64,000 nucleotides of DNA from Hemibagrus wyckioides (GCF_019097595.1 NC_080711.1:8458428-8522427); one strand, 5' to 3'. Shown: positions 1 through 22,292, numbered from the stretch's first letter. Numbers and translations: made by a program. The notes: a model not told the origin generated them from the letters alone.

Positions 1-239
1 TTCTTGCTGTTAGAGTCTCGCGGACGGGAAATTCAGTAAGGCGACCTCGGAATGTTCTCTATACACCCTGCACCAGGCAACGCGATTTTAAAACAATGTG
101 TGTGTTTTTAAAGAAAATAATCTAAACAAAAATGTTTAGTCTAATATATAAGTGGAAAAGACAAACAAAAAAAACATTTAAACATAAACCGTGCTGTAGT
201 TTACCTCAGGCAATCAGGGTTTTTTTTTTTTTTTTAACC

Positions 240-660
240 CAGCGGTTGTTGTTGAGACGAAGACGAGGAGGAAGAAGAAGAAACAGGCGGCGGCGAGTTC
301 GACCTGTCGCAGCGCGCGCGTGGTTGGAAACTGCTTGTGTGGAACGAGGGGAGGGTTGAACGTTGGCCAGCCGCGCGCCGCCGGTCCAGGGCACGAGGCT
401 CCTCCAGTCCCCGCAGAGCCGCGAGACTTTTTTTTCCCCCCGCCTCCATCTCTCTCGCTCTCGCGCGCGCTCTCTCTCCCTCTCCCCCTTTTCCAGTCAG
501 CGCGCGCTCCGACCCTCTCGTTCGTTCCGACCATTTCTCTTTTGCAAGCGAGAGAGAGAGAGACATCCCGCATTTTCGCTCTGTCTGCTCCTTCTCTTCC
601 CTCCACATAACCTCGCGCGCCAAGAACCCTTTTCGCTCGTCCGGTTTGCACGAGATCGCG
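240..660. promoter_or_regulatory. CpG-rich promoter-like block
   Basis: This block is much richer in G+C and CpG than the AT-rich surroundings. It has runs of CGCG, pyrimidine tracts and GAGA tracts, and overlapping reading frames in several registers that look like composition artefacts. It resembles the CpG-rich 5' end of a vertebrate gene. The associated gene is not visible in the window; it may read leftward off the start, or the block may be an orphan. Direction cannot be decided. Confidence 0.4.
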
Positions 661-866
661 ACTTCCATACGGAGAGTAAGCAAATAAAAACGAAGTGTTC
701 TTTGGTTTGCTTTTATAACCTCATTAATAAATAAATGCAGTCGATTTTTTGATGAGTTTTTTTGTGTCATCCTTATGAACGGGGGAGGGGATGCTCTGCA
801 ATGTTCCTACACTAAAATACTTCCAAGTGAAGGAAAAATCCCTCAAGTGCACTTTATATATATATT

Positions 867-905
<39 letters not shown>

Positions 906-1009
906 CATGTGTTTCCCTCTTTTTAACAGCCTGTTTGACAGCTACATCTTTCTCTCAGCCTGTAAAATATCATTCATCTCCACCTTGCGTGGTTGTGGGC
1001 GTCCTACAA

Positions 1010-1155
1010 TCTAACCAATCAATGTCCTCAGATTTGGTCAAAACAAATGATTAACCAATCAGCGCTCAGCTTCGTAAAAACATCAGTGTTAAAAAGACGA
1101 GCAGCGCTCCAGCACTTCCGGCTCTCTGTCAGCTCTCTGCAGGAGATTTATAAAG
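1010..1155 (+). promoter_or_regulatory. Possible CCAAT/TATA promoter
   Basis: Two CCAAT motifs in the same orientation (around 1014 and 1056) are followed about 90 bases later by a TTTATAAAG TATA-like box (around 1147). The arrangement suits a plus-strand promoter, but no open gene follows before the repeats begin at 1271. It may be the remnant of a retroposed or lost promoter. Confidence 0.2.
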
Positions 1156-1270
1156 CTCTACTTTCTGTATGGCATAACATTCCTGAATAATATCCCACAT
1201 AACTTCCATAGATCAAAGGTGTGCATCCAAATAAACATGACAATATATAAGAATATATTTTAACCAATAA

Positions 1271-1407
1271 TGACAATAAAGTGAGTGTATTCTCTTAGAT
1301 GTGCATCTGTATGTTTCTATATTAAATCTAGTTTGTTAAAGATGAAGATCGATTTAGTTTGAATAATATGCACATGTACATAATATCATCCATGAATATT
1401 TTAATTT
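1271..1407 (+). repeat. 137-bp direct repeat, copy A
   Basis: This stretch matches 2959-3095 at a constant offset of 1688 bases. I see no indel and about one substitution (GTTAAAG versus GTTGAAG). It starts with TGACAATAAAGTGAG. The two copies bracket a MITE, a TA microsatellite and a fold-back SINE-like pair. Confidence 0.85.
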
Positions 1408-1779
1408 GAGTAATTTTAGTATATATACATGAATAAAAAATAAATAAATAGTTATAGTCATTCATAATTATAGTAATTAGTAATTGTAGTTAGAGTAAAT
1501 AATATTAGTGTTTGCATATCTTTGTACATGTATCATATTGTAATTATTATTCTCTAGTAACATGTATATCCTTCCTTCGACTTTATGACCCTATTTAACC
1601 TTTGTCATCTTTGTCTTCTGAGAAATTTCTGACTTTTTAAAAGATTTATTAAAAATTAAAAACGTGGGCACAAACTTTTGCACTTATCTCCAGTTTCCAT
1701 TTTGTATTTGTACTAATTCAACCGCTGCTCCTGCCGTTTTTTACACACTTCATACTGTCACCTACTGCTGCTATATATA

Positions 1780-2327
1780 CACTACCAGTCAAAAGTTTGG
1801 ACACACCTTCTAATTCCATGGTCTTTCCTGATGTTTATTTCTTTCTACATTGTAAAACAATGCTGAAGGCGGACGAAATACACAATAATGTCCTTTGAAC
1901 AGTTGATACTGAGATATGTCTTACTGATGCTCTGTAATGCCTTCATAATGGCTCTAATCTGAGGTGCTGTTAATTGGTGATTTCTGAGGCTGGTCACTCT
2001 AAATGAACTTCTCCTCTGCAGCAGAGGTCAGTTTTGGTCTTGCTTTACTGGGATGGTCTTCATGTGAGCCAGTTTCATCATGGTGCTTGATGGGTTTTGC
2101 AAATGCACTTGACAATACTGTTCTTGCAAGAACTATTCCAGAACACCTGACCTTCGTGTCTTAAAATAACAACTGACTGTTTTTTGTTGTCATTACATAT
2201 GGATTACTTAAGTCCATGTGTGTCATTTCATAGTTTTGAAATCTCCAGTATTGTTCTACAATGTAGAAAATAAATCGTTAAACAAAAAACATTGAATGAA
2301 AAGGTGTGTCCAAACTTTTGACTGGTA

Positions 2328-2330
<3 letters not shown>
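1780..2330 (+). mobile_element. Non-autonomous Tc1/mariner-type element (MITE), copy 1
   Basis: Inverted termini of about 30 bp begin CACTACCAGTCAAAAG and end with the complement ...CTTTTGACTGGTAGTG, flanked by TA. The length is 551 bp. Three more copies lie at 51228-51783, 58509-59061 and 61599-62190. The interior resembles the N-terminal helix-turn-helix part of a Tc1 transposase. This copy reads that segment on the minus strand, and it is degraded. There is no catalytic DDE domain, so mobilisation would need a transposase in trans. Confidence 0.8.

Positions 2331-2405
<75 letters not shown>
2331..2405. repeat. (TA)n microsatellite
   Basis: Almost pure TA dinucleotide starts directly at the right end of the MITE and grades into TG repeats. 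It probably expanded from the TA target site. Confidence 0.95.
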
Positions 2406-2412
<7 letters not shown>

Positions 2413-2520
2413 AGTGTGTGTCTGTGTATATGTTTACAATGTCTTAAATATTATAAGATACCACAGGTTTTACAGTTCCTTTAGATTGCACGTTCTGTTT
2501 TGCTGCACATGTTTTTTCAA

Positions 2521-2957
2521 GATTCAAGAAGCTTTTATTGTCATTTCAACCACATATAGCTGACGTAGTACATAGTGAAATGAAACAATGTTTCTCCAAG
2601 ACCTGGTGCTACGTAAACATACAACATAAAGTTTAAACACAAAATGCAACAACACAGAGCTAGGACAGAAGTTTGTCCTAGCCACATAAAGTGCATGTGT
2701 TCTGTACTGTCTTGTGTTGTTTTGTGTGTGTGTGTGTGTTTCCTGTTTCTGCACTGTCTTTTGTTATGCACTGTATGCACACGTTGCACGTTATGTAGCT
2801 AGGACAAACTTTCTGTGCCTAGCTCTGTGTTGTTGTTTCTGTTTTTTGTATTTATATGCGGTATGTTGTCTATGTTGCACCAGGGTCCCGGAGAAACGTT
2901 GTTTCATTTCACTCTGTACTGTGTCAGCTATATGTGGTTGAAATGACAATAAAGTCG
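2521..2957. repeat. Inverted pair of SINE-like elements (fold-back)
   Basis: The left arm (about 2525-2690) starts with the complement of a TGAAATGACAATAAA tail. The right arm (about 2790-2957) ends with that tail. In between, both carry the same landmarks in opposite orientation: CTATATGTGGTTGAAATG, the AACGTTGTTTCATTTCA-like block and TTGTCCTAGC/GCTAGGACAA. The arms could pair around a loop of about 100 bases containing (GT)n. The AATAAA-type tail suggests a retroposon; the family is not identified. Confidence 0.7.
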
Positions 2958-2958
2958 G

Positions 2959-3095
2959 TGACAATAAAGTGAGTGTATTCTCTTAGATGTGCATCTGTAT
3001 GTTTCTATATTAAATCTAGTTTGTTGAAGATGAAGATCGATTTAGTTTGAATAATATGCACATGTACATAATATCATCCATGAATATTTTAATTT
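2959..3095 (+). repeat. 137-bp direct repeat, copy B
   Basis: Partner of 1271-1407. It begins immediately after the AATAAAG tail of the SINE-like right arm. Confidence 0.85.
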
Positions 3096-4350
3096 ATTTT
3101 AATAATGTAGCAACAATACCCAACCTTGGGGCTAGAGATCTTTGACAGCAGTATGTTTCAAGAAAGTATATTAACATTGGATCATACTTAAGTCTAATAT
3201 GAATTCATGACGTATAACCCCACTTTGCTGTTTCATATGTGTTACATTAACGTGCAACTCAGACTGCTATACTGCAGCTGTACCTTCTATAATTTTCACT
3301 TGTCCATATTCCACACTATATACAGTTAATGTTTCCTTTTACTGTTCATTCTCAGTTACCATAGGTTATAGTTTATATTTATGCTTCTTCACTTCATTAT
3401 TACTATGCACCGCAACACCAAGACATTCCTTGTACATGTAAACCCATGGTACCTGGTAATAAAGGTGAATTTTTTTAATGCATTATTTCCATTATTTTAG
3501 CTTGTTTTAATGGCACAGTTCATTACTTTTAATTCGCTTAATTAATTTATGCTTCACTTTCGTCCCCTAATACGTATCTAAAAATGACCATCATATCTCA
3601 TTTTACTCTGTTTCTGCTAATAAAAGCGGTCGGAAGAACGATTTTCTCCAGGTCTGAATATATAAAATCCAAAGTGGTCAATAAGATTATTTTAGTAATA
3701 GAACTTTAATAGTTACATGATTTGCAACATGGGATTAAATATCAAAGAAGTATAACAATATAATGTACATTCATCACTATTCAAACCCACTCGAATTTCT
3801 AAAATGTCCATGATTTCATTAACTGCAACAACAATCATTCAGCAACTCCTAGACTGGAATAAGAAATTTACAGATATGATTTTCTGAACCAAATATCAAT
3901 CAATTAAAATAATAATAATAATAAAAAAATACAGAGTGATATTGTAGCTGCTGTCAATGTAGAAATACAATATAGGCATAATGCTATTTTTAATCTCAAA
4001 CACTTGCTACATAAAACAAAGCTTTTGAATAGAGCTTAAAAAAAGAAGTAATTAAACACTATTATCTAATGGCTTTTTTATATAGTGAAAACAATATAAA
4101 TTCTAACTATCCAAAAAGAAAAGCAAAAACAGTCTTAGAAGAAGAAAAAAAAAGGTACTAACGATCTATTCACTAGTGGAAAATGATTAAAACGTTTATG
4201 CAAACCAAAAAAAAAAAAGATTGATGAAGCTTGGCTATGCAATGGTTGTGCTTCCACGCTGGAATTCCTGTGATACTTTAACGAAGGCACTAGAGAAAGT
4301 TTAAGGCATGATGTCAAGCTCACAGGCTCAAGTGAAAATCAAGAAGTCAT
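3096..4350. other. slc4a1 3' flank and 3' UTR, no other gene
   Basis: AT-rich sequence without supportable coding exons. A stretch around 3395-3475 ending in TGGTAATAAAGGTGAA resembles a retroposon 3' tail. The part adjoining 4351 should be the 3' UTR of the minus-strand slc4a1. I could not place the polyadenylation site with confidence. Confidence 0.4.
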
Positions 4351-13307
<8,957 letters not shown>

Positions 13308-16300
13308 CAGTGGGGTCTGTGCGCTGTCTTCTGTATAATGTTTCCCCAAAATTCAGAAAACGTTACACAGAACCTGTTCACACACACACACACACAATAG
13401 ATATACTAATATCAGGTTCTAAAAAATGTTGTTTCAATATCATACTGCCATGATTTATGTTAATATATCAATATGTATTAATGTGGTTTTTTGCGCTGCT
13501 TCTCCACATCAGATGGATGAAATACTGCACTATATGATAAACAAAACATAATGCAATTTGTTTGTTATTTCATGTATTATGCAAATACATTTTTCACTAA
13601 CAATTCTGTACAGACTTTTCAGTTCTGTATAGGCAAAGCACTTTTTTCTTATCGCTGTTTAACCCTTTACAGTTGAATGTCCCCGCCTCTGTGTCTGTCT
13701 CTCTGTCACCCCTGCTCTCACATCTACTCTGAAACAAGTGTGCAGTTTGTTAGATCATGGTTCCTACAAAGCTACAAAGAATCCATTGCCTTGCCTTGCT
13801 AGACTATAAAAGGCTTAATAATGAACGAAGTAAGCTGATGTGTTTGAGTGTTCAAACTGGACCCAGTGCAAAGTAGTGAATGATCAGGACCGGGGTTGAG
13901 AAGTCCTATGTTAGACTAGTGTTTCTGTGAGATGAGATCTTACAGAGACAAGGAGATTTCTCATGCAGTATGTGCTCTTTTCTGATAAGCCCTGCTATCA
14001 GTAGTCACAATTCAGCAACACGCGACACAATTTGACTTAAAAATCCACTCGCCACAGCAAAACTTAGATTAATTTATTAGACTGTAAATTGATGTTGTGA
14101 TACTCGCAGTTAATGTTACTGGGCAACATTTATGCTTAGTCCAAAAAAAAAACACAAAAAACAATTCATCTAATGTATAGCTATTTAGAATAAATACACT
14201 GCAATTTAATTGTATTAAATGTGTAAATATAGAACACTGTGCAAAAATAGGCAAATGCAAAGAAATGCTGTAAAGCAAAGATGAGTTAAAAAAAATGAAA
14301 TTAAATGTTACTCCATTATGAAGAGTAAACTGTAATAAATAAAGTACATTTTTGGCTTGGTGACCATTTGGATTAAAAAATAAGGTTCAAAAAAATAAAA
14401 CAAATAAGTCTCATGCACAATGGCATGAAAAATCTATTACATTTGTACTGAATGTAGTTTGTCTAAGATTTTTGCACTGTGAAATTGTTGAGTTATTTGG
14501 CCCCCTAGTGAAATAACAGAGAATAGCTATTTTTTATCTTCTTTTTTAAATCATTTAATTTTCAGTTAATGGGCTAGATTAGACTCTGTACTGGATAGTC
14601 TTGGCTCATTGTCTGTGTATTTGCACTAAACTGTAACACATCATACTCTGGAGGTGAAACTGTGCCTGTATCATGCATTTGTATTAATATTAACATAAAA
14701 CCATGTGCCATAAAGTCTAATTATGTATTTTAAATGAGGGTACCACCATTCTGACAAGCAATGGTTGAATTTAGTGCCATTTACTACGTTTATTTATTTT
14801 TATTTATTTATGTATTTATTTATTTTACATTTTACCTTATTTTTATTTATTTATTTTTATTTTATTTTTTTTTTATTAATTTTTTTCGAGAGCATTTGAG
14901 CAACACTACATATTATAACCCATTCACAAAGTATGTCATTTTACAGAGTTGTGTGAAAGCCTGTTCTGGGGCTCATGAATGTGTCAGTCATCGCTCTTTG
15001 GGGCATTACGTTACCCGCCCTCCTCAATTCATGAGTCTATCAGTAGCCTACAGTTTTTTTTTGTATACTATGACCTAATATGATGTATGAGTACACAATA
15101 TGTTTATTATAGTGTGACTAGTTAACTAACCAACAGCTCTTGCCGTGTTGCGAGTATTTTATTTCCCTAATCCTTATTTTAATTCGGAGTTGCAGTTCTA
15201 AAGCAGACTAATCTTTATATACATATCATTAGTTGGTCCGATCCAAAAGCCTCTCCCCTTCTGTGGTTAGCTTAAAAATTGCCTATTGCTATTTTATTCA
15301 TTTGCTCAACAAATTGCACGGTGTACAACACATTATTATATTTCTTTATAGCTTAAATGACAGAACACCAGCTACAAACAGTTAACTGCTCACAAGCTTT
15401 TACATTTAAACCAAGCTCCTCGGCCCTGAAGACTCTGCTGTAGTGGAAAACCTACTGACTGTTACATATCTCTGACACTCAAGACTCCGTACCCTCATAA
15501 ATGTTAAATAAACATTCCCTTACAAAATATTTCATAATATCAAAGTGTAGAATTCATTCCAGTTGAATACTGCAACTCACGTTATAATTATTATCTGCCA
15601 TCCAAGTACTTGAGTCTTGTTATTATATCAGAATGAGTGCATTAATATAACCCTGTGAATTAAAGTGCTGCTGATGAATGAATAAACACCTTCTGACCAA
15701 TCAGAATGTAACAGTGCTATGGTATTATATCATTTACTATACCGTAGTATTGTTTTCAGTTCATTCCATATTTTCTTTTGCACTTTTAGTCGCTGTTTTA
15801 GAGCTTACATAATGCGGAGTGAAAGTGTAAGCAAAATTAAATTTGGGTCTTGCTGCAGTCAAGTTGTGACGCTGCAAATTTAGAGCGGGAGCCACAATTG
15901 TGTTTCGCTTAAAGCAGCTGAATGGCCTGTGTCAGCCTTGTCTGTAGGACAAACCTTCATAGATATGGGAATTATCATACACACACCAGCAGGTTGCACA
16001 CCCATGCACACCCAAAAAATGGTCAAACTGGCATCCACTGCAGAATTTGAAAGAGATGCTGCATGTTTAGTTAATACACTAATGCACTTTCAAATAAATG
16101 TTTTCTATTAATTTCTTTCTCACTGAGTGTTTGTTGGTGGAGAGAAAAATGTTCAAGCAAACATTGTGATATTTAGCTCAAATAATCCAATCTAGCACAA
16201 ATGTCTTGTCTGACCATGGCAAAATAAATTTCATATGATATACTCAAAGGTTTGCTGAATAGTAATGGGATCTTAGCTTCCAAAATTGGTTCTACTCTGA

Positions 16301-17560
16301 ACTTAAACCCTGTCCTACACAGAACTTTTAAGGGTTTCTTTAAAGTTTAGAACCCTGTGTTATTGAGGGAATGCTCTATAAAATTTGTATGGATTCTGCA
16401 AAGCAGGTAGCGAGTGGGTTTTTATAAAAACAAAAAACAATTTTTACAATAACATACAATAATTTTGCCAACAGTATTGTTGTGTTGTTGTCTTGTGCCA
16501 CCTCTTACAGCATTAGATGCTGATCTGCAAATTCTTAATGCAATATACATACACAAATATCCATAGATGTCGTTTTTTGAGGAATACTCCCTTACCTGGA
16601 TCCAGGTGTTTCTGGAGGTTCTTTATTTTCTTGGAGTGTGGACACCAGCAGCTGCGCTGTGAAACCCGCCGTCTTCCAAGATGGGAGTAACCGTGCAGGG
16701 GGTGTAAGAAAGATAGATAGATGAAAAAAGCAGAGTGATGGTACGAAAGGGAAACACCCATTCTGACGCCATAGCTTTCTGAGTCACGTAAAGAGGGATG
16801 AAGCACAAACTGACGTTTCGAACCACCCTCCCACCCCCCTTGCTTAGTACCCAGGGTGGCAGAAGGTTGATAAGCACCCACTGCACAGAGGGTGTTATCG
16901 ATAAAGGCCAGTTTACAGCAGGGATACCCCAAACCTGCTAGCATAGTATTATTCCCCAGCTTCCATAGACTGTGGTCTAAGTTAAAGTACACAAGTTTTG
17001 GAGAGATGTAGAGAGGAAAAGGCAGTAAAACAGGAGACTGGGCAACTATGGTGTGTGTGAGGTGTCCATGATGATAGCAGGGTCTTGTAATCAGCATGAA
17101 AGCATCTGGTATTTTGAGGTCAACTTGTTTACTAGTTGGGGATTCCCTTGTCGGAGGGCTTCCCCTTCATGGCCCTCCTCTGATCAGTTTGATATGTGTT
17201 TTTTTTCCACTGAGTCATTCAGAATTGTAATGATGTTGCTAAAAGTGTTGCTTGGGTTCATGTTTCTTGCAGGGCATCATTAGCGACTGAAATATACCTG
17301 TAATGAAACAGGATACGTATCAAAAGCAAACTCATCCAGATGTGTAAAATGTTGCAGCATAAAATGTACATGTTTAAGGTCCAGGCTGGTTTAAAATCCA
17401 AAGTGCACTATAATAGTGTTAATCCCTTGGTCTGTTTCAGTTTAACTTGTGATTATACTGAAATGTCTTGATTGTACATATCTCAGTACTTGGTAGAACC
17501 TCCTTATGCTGCAATTACAGCTTCTGAAGTAATTCTCAACCAGCTTTACATATCTAGATC
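13308..17560. other. slc4a1 upstream region, mostly featureless
   Basis: AT-rich sequence with no convincing coding exon. A TTTA-rich low-complexity stretch covers about 14785-14890. One minus-strand segment (16596-16656) is bounded by an acceptor-like TTTCACAG and a donor GTAAGG. It could be a non-coding 5' exon of slc4a1, but nothing else supports it. The long reading frames at 16513-17097 have no recognisable protein features. Confidence 0.35.
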
Positions 17561-17830
17561 CTGTGATCTATCCATCCATTTTACATACCACTTATCCAAC
17601 AGAGGGTCACAGCGAGCCTGACGTCTATTCCAGGGGAAATTGAGGCACAAGGCGAAGGATACCCTGAACACTGTGGCAACCTACGCAGGGTACAATCGCA
17701 CACATTCACATATCCATTCACATACTATGGTCAATACAGCCTACAACGCATCTCTTGGATTGAATGGTGGCTGGGTTATTCTGAGACCTACATGTTCTCC
17801 AGTGTAGCTTGTGTGCCAGTGTAGCTTTGG
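17560..17830. mobile_element. Degenerate LINE (L2-like) 3' fragment
   Basis: Landmarks such as ATCCATCCATTTTACATACC, CCACTTATCCAACAGAGGGTCAC, AAATTGAGGCACAAGGCGAAGG and CACATTCACATATCCATTCA occur in the order I know from a common fish L2-type 3' region. The fragment is old and non-coding. Confidence 0.5.
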
Positions 17831-18054
17831 CTGGTTAGGGTCACTATCCTGTTTGAATCAGCTCAGTCTCTGCCTTGTACCTAAGTCTTTCAAAAATTTC
17901 TCAGTTCCTGGTATAAAAAGTCTGACCTTACAACATTAGAGTACTTCTGGTTACACAGATACTTGTTCAACTGCCATGTTGTGCCTTGAGTTTTACCAAA
18001 TTGCACACAGTGACAGAAGATATATAGAGCATTGTGTAAAGTAGGTTGATTAAT

Positions 18055-18310
18055 TAATTTATTTTAAGTTAATGCTTTATCCTGGTCAGGGTCACATTAG
18101 GGTTTATCACAGAAACACTGATCCTAGTCACGGCTTGGGGAAAGTTATCATTGCCTAACGTACTGACTTGCTTTTATAAGGTGGAAGGAACCCTACAGAC
18201 ACAAAGAAAACATTCACAGAAACATCTACACAGACCAGAACCTGAGCTCAGACTCAAACTGGGGGCACTGGAGCTGAGGTAGCCACTTTACCCACCGTTC
18301 CACCATTTTT
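18055..18310. mobile_element. Degenerate dispersed retroelement fragment
   Basis: It starts with GCTTTATCCTGGTCAGGGTCA and continues through an ACAGACACAAAGAAAACATT-like region to ...GGGGGCACTGGAGCTGAGGTAGC. This is the layout of a common fish LINE/SINE-like repeat. Family assignment is uncertain. Confidence 0.4.
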
Positions 18311-19728
18311 CCATGTTAATTTTAGCGTTACCTTTCCAAATACATCCAACACTTTTATGCAAATTGTTCAATTCAAACATAAAGCAATAGCTCAGGTTTG
18401 CTCAAAGGTCCAACAATGGTTTATTGACAGTCCTGTGATTTGAGCTCCCAGCACTAGAGTCAAAAGATCACATGCTTCTTTGTTTTGATATAGACCTACT
18501 TACTGTAACAGTTACAATAGATAACTTTCTGATTTGTGGATGCTTTGTTTCAGTCACAAGTTGTGTTTGTGTACACGAACGCTGGATGTACTCCATTTAT
18601 GATGCAGTTTTATTCTGTGGTTGCGATGCATTGCAAAGGAGTCATTAGCACCAGTAGTCCCTGTTGGATAAATCCTGCATGATACAAGTAAAATAGCATC
18701 AGTTATAACAGTTACATCTAGGGTTTTAGGGAGGTAGAAATTGGATAGTATTCCTCACAGACAAGAGTCAGGTGAGAGCAGCTCTTCTTCAGCTGCTTTA
18801 TTGAGCCAGGTAAATGAAAGAAAGGGGTGAGATAAAGACAGAACGATGAGAGAATGATAACTGCTTTGGTTTTTAATCAGTTAGCACCTGGGTATTAAAC
18901 CACCATTGGACCACCAACATCCACCCAATTAGCATGGATACATCTCTACTTGTCAATTGTGTTGCCTGTCATCTGTCTTACTTGCACTAGAGTTCATGCC
19001 TTTTAGGCAGGGCAACTCACATGCATGCATTTTGTCATTTCGACTTGTAAAACACCCTCTGACAACTTTGGTTGCATGTTTATTTGAAATCTAGTTACAG
19101 TATGATGAAGTTAGATCTAAACTGTCTATCAACACATGTTAAATATAGAAATATCGGTGCCCTTTTTGGCAACTAGTTCTTAGAGAATATTTCCAGCTTC
19201 TTGAGGTTTATAGCCTGTTTGACTATACAAGCCTGGTGCTTGTGACTCGACATCAGAAACCTGGCTCCTTTTTGTCACAGTATCATAACTGTAATCAAAC
19301 TAGCAAAGGGCACATGGCTAAAATTCTGATCCTGTGACTGGAAGGCTGGGAGCTCAAATCTGTAAGCAAACTGGATCTGCTGCTTTATGTTTGCTTTATG
19401 CTTTATGATTCAAGACTTTGGATTTCAAGATTTTTAAAAGTGGGTAGAGTTGCAACCTTACAGCTCCAGAGTTCCCAGTTTAAGCCTGAGCTCAGGTTCC
19501 TGTCTGCATAGAAGTTTCTTTAAATGTTCTCTTTGTGTCTGTGTAGGGTTCCTTCCTCCTTATGAATGCATGTCAATAGGTTATGCTAAATTTTCCCAAG
19601 GTGTTATAGCACAGCATTATATTTAACTAAATTTTACGAAAATGAAATATCAAAAACGAAATATTATGACTTAAATTGCATTTTTACAAAAACTAAACTT
19701 TAAAACTTGGAAATATTAAACATATATA
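18311..19728. other. No gene seen
   Basis: Unique-looking AT-rich sequence. Short reading frames lack codon-bias or domain support. Confidence 0.5.
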
Positions 19729-20136
19729 CACCGATCAGCTGGAAAAATGACAGGAAAAAAAGCGTAAGGATTTGAGAGAGTTTGACAAGGACCAAATTGT
19801 GATGGCTAGACGACTGGATCAGAGCATCTCCAAAACTGCAGCTCTTGTGGGGTGTTCCCGGTCTGCAGTGGTCAGTATCTATCAAAAGGGGTCCAAGGAA
19901 GGAACAGTGGTGAACCGGAGACAGGCTCACTGATGCACGTGGGGAGCGAAGGCTGGCCTGTGTGATCCGATCAGACAGACGAGCTACTGTTGCTCAAATT
20001 TCTGAAGAAGTTAATGCTGGTTCTGATAGAAAGGTGTCAGAATACACAGTGCATAATGGGTCAGGGCTGTTTTGGCAGCAAAAGGAGGACCAACACAATA
20101 TTAGGCAGGTGGTCATAATGTTATGCCTGATCAGTG
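19729..20136 (+). mobile_element. Internally deleted Tc1-family element
   Basis: The right terminus is the complement of CACTGATCAGGCATAACATT; the left is a shorter CACCGATCAG. Both are flanked by TA. The plus strand encodes the first transposase helix-turn-helix (reading [20 protein letters not shown] and [12 protein letters not shown]) and then a stop. The rest of the transposase is deleted, leaving 408 bp. A related fragment in opposite orientation lies at 35207-35505. Confidence 0.8.
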
Positions 20137-22261
20137 TATAAGAATGACTTTTTTGTGTATATAAACAGACTTAATAATTATATTAATCAATTAATATTAT
20201 TAATAGTATTTACTATTCTAAATATAATGTTTGAGCAACAGTCTACCAACCGAACGCATCTCGATTTGGCAATTTGATCTTGCTCTTCCTTGCAAAAACG
20301 CTCCAGATCAATGAAATTGCAAAGCCCTGTTCGAATCATTCCACAGGTTTTCTGACAGGATTTTGATCTGAGGACTAGGCCATAACAAACAGTTCATTCT
20401 TCTTCTGAAATCCTTCCTTCTGTTGACTTTGGATTTGAATTTGTGGCAAAGTAGATGTATAGAGACAGTGTATGGCTTCAGCAGCAGGATGGACCCAAGA
20501 CGAGTCTACAGAAACAGCTGATCTTTATTCAGGGTTCATCAGGAACACTTCTCCGGGACAGGGGTTTTGATAAGTACTTTTGAACATATTGTGGTTAATT
20601 CTGAGATCAGTCACATGTCACGTGATAAAAGGGTGTGCACGTTTCTGCAAGTGCAAGTTTATATATCCGAAAAAAATCCTGTTTGTATTTCACTTGAAAG
20701 TTGTTTATATTACATTACAGGTAGACGTAATAAATCAGACATGATTTATTTTATTTACATTTTTTTACAGCACGAAAACCTGGGTGTGTAGCTATTTTAT
20801 GTCCACTGTATAAACTTAAAGCATGAACCTGAAACATGAAAAATATTCAAGGGTACTTGATGTGCTTTTTTTAAATTATTATTTTAATTAGTTTATTTAT
20901 TAGAGCAAAGAAAAGCAACTACTTAAATCGAGAAATTAACTCACTGGGTGGAATGTTTATTTTATTACAATCCATTCTTGGTCCATTCTCTTTAAAAAGG
21001 TGCCAGTAATTCTGGAGTGACTGCGAAGTGAAAAGGTCCTTTTATTTATTTATTTTATTATTTTTTTTAACATCAAGGACAAAGTGCTTCGTCGTTACGC
21101 AAGGGAAAGGAATCGACGCTGGACTGGGAGGGAACAAATACAGCACAAATATAACGTCCACATGATATCCGTATGTCCATATTTTTTAAAATAATATTAG
21201 TGAATTATTCTTATCTCTTTTAATTAAAAATAAATAAATAAGACCAGGCCAGTAACCTACATGCATTAACAGCTGCATGTCTTATAACAAAAACAGAACC
21301 CAATTCTTATGGAAGACTCTGTGATATTGTGATGGTGTACATGAATTTGAATTTGTGTGTCTTGTTTGTTGAAACGTTGCCTGAACACACCCACAGAGCA
21401 GCCAGTGATAGGCTCTATCTACACAAGGGCAAGCACACTGTGAGGAGTTATTATCAGCTGCCAGAGTTCATGCATAAGGCGTACCTACATGCCAAATTGG
21501 GTGGTGGAGTGTATAATACACAACAACACTCTGTTCCACGCATCAGGTTCTTATTAGTGTTCATCTTTAATATTGCTGACTGAAACTGAGCCATTATTTA
21601 AGTCTATTTGAATTTAGAGAGATAATCCTAAAAAAAATCTCTTCTTCATGGAAAAAATGGCTAGTGATGCAAACTGTCCTCTTATGTGAATAGGATTTGA
21701 CTGCAGAAACCACAAACTAATTTGCATCTGAATTCTAGGCTGGTGCTGGGAGGTGACACTGCTTTTCAGCTGTCTAGCCAACGCTTCCTTGTTCGTCCAT
21801 ATGAGCTCATACGAGAGCAGGCAGAGGAGGACTGATGATCTGATTCAGCTGTTGTCACATGGAAGAGAAAAGAGCAGAAATGCAGATATGACTGGTTTGG
21901 TGATCTCTGATCTAGGAGAAGACACAATGCACTTTCATCTACTTCCTAAAATAGAGAAATGTAGCCTGTGGACATCATGTTAAAGGTGTCCAAGGAAAGC
22001 ATTCACAGACGTTCAGCTCGTAAGCTCGTTGTTGGATTTGTCTGTATTTCAGTAATGAAGTCAGGATGATTAAAGGCAGAATTAGAGTACAAACTTTTTT
22101 TTAAAAAAGGCCTCTACATTACATTTCTTCACTTTTAGTAAAGAGAACATACAGCATTGCTACCAGGGAAACTTTACTAAATGATATAACTAAACTGTGT
22201 TCTTGTAATTCTATGCCTCATTTAATTCATTCTATTGATTGTAATGTTCAAAGTGACCATA
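20137..22261. other. No gene seen
   Basis: AT-rich, low-complexity-prone sequence. A few 60-90 codon reading frames (for example 21329-21583 and 21753-21983, plus) show no recognisable domain or splice support. Confidence 0.5.
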
Positions 22262-22292
22262 GTAATCAATTCATAGTATCTGAAATGGATCT

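Noticed and set aside
206..770. Several overlapping frames of 60-180 codons near the start
   Set aside because: They are Arg/Ser/Pro-rich, occur in many registers on both strands and have no splice or domain support. CpG-rich composition explains them.
16513..17097. 194-codon minus-strand frame upstream of slc4a1
   Set aside because: No family motif and an irregular composition. Only a possible non-coding exon at 16596-16656 is kept as a weak note.
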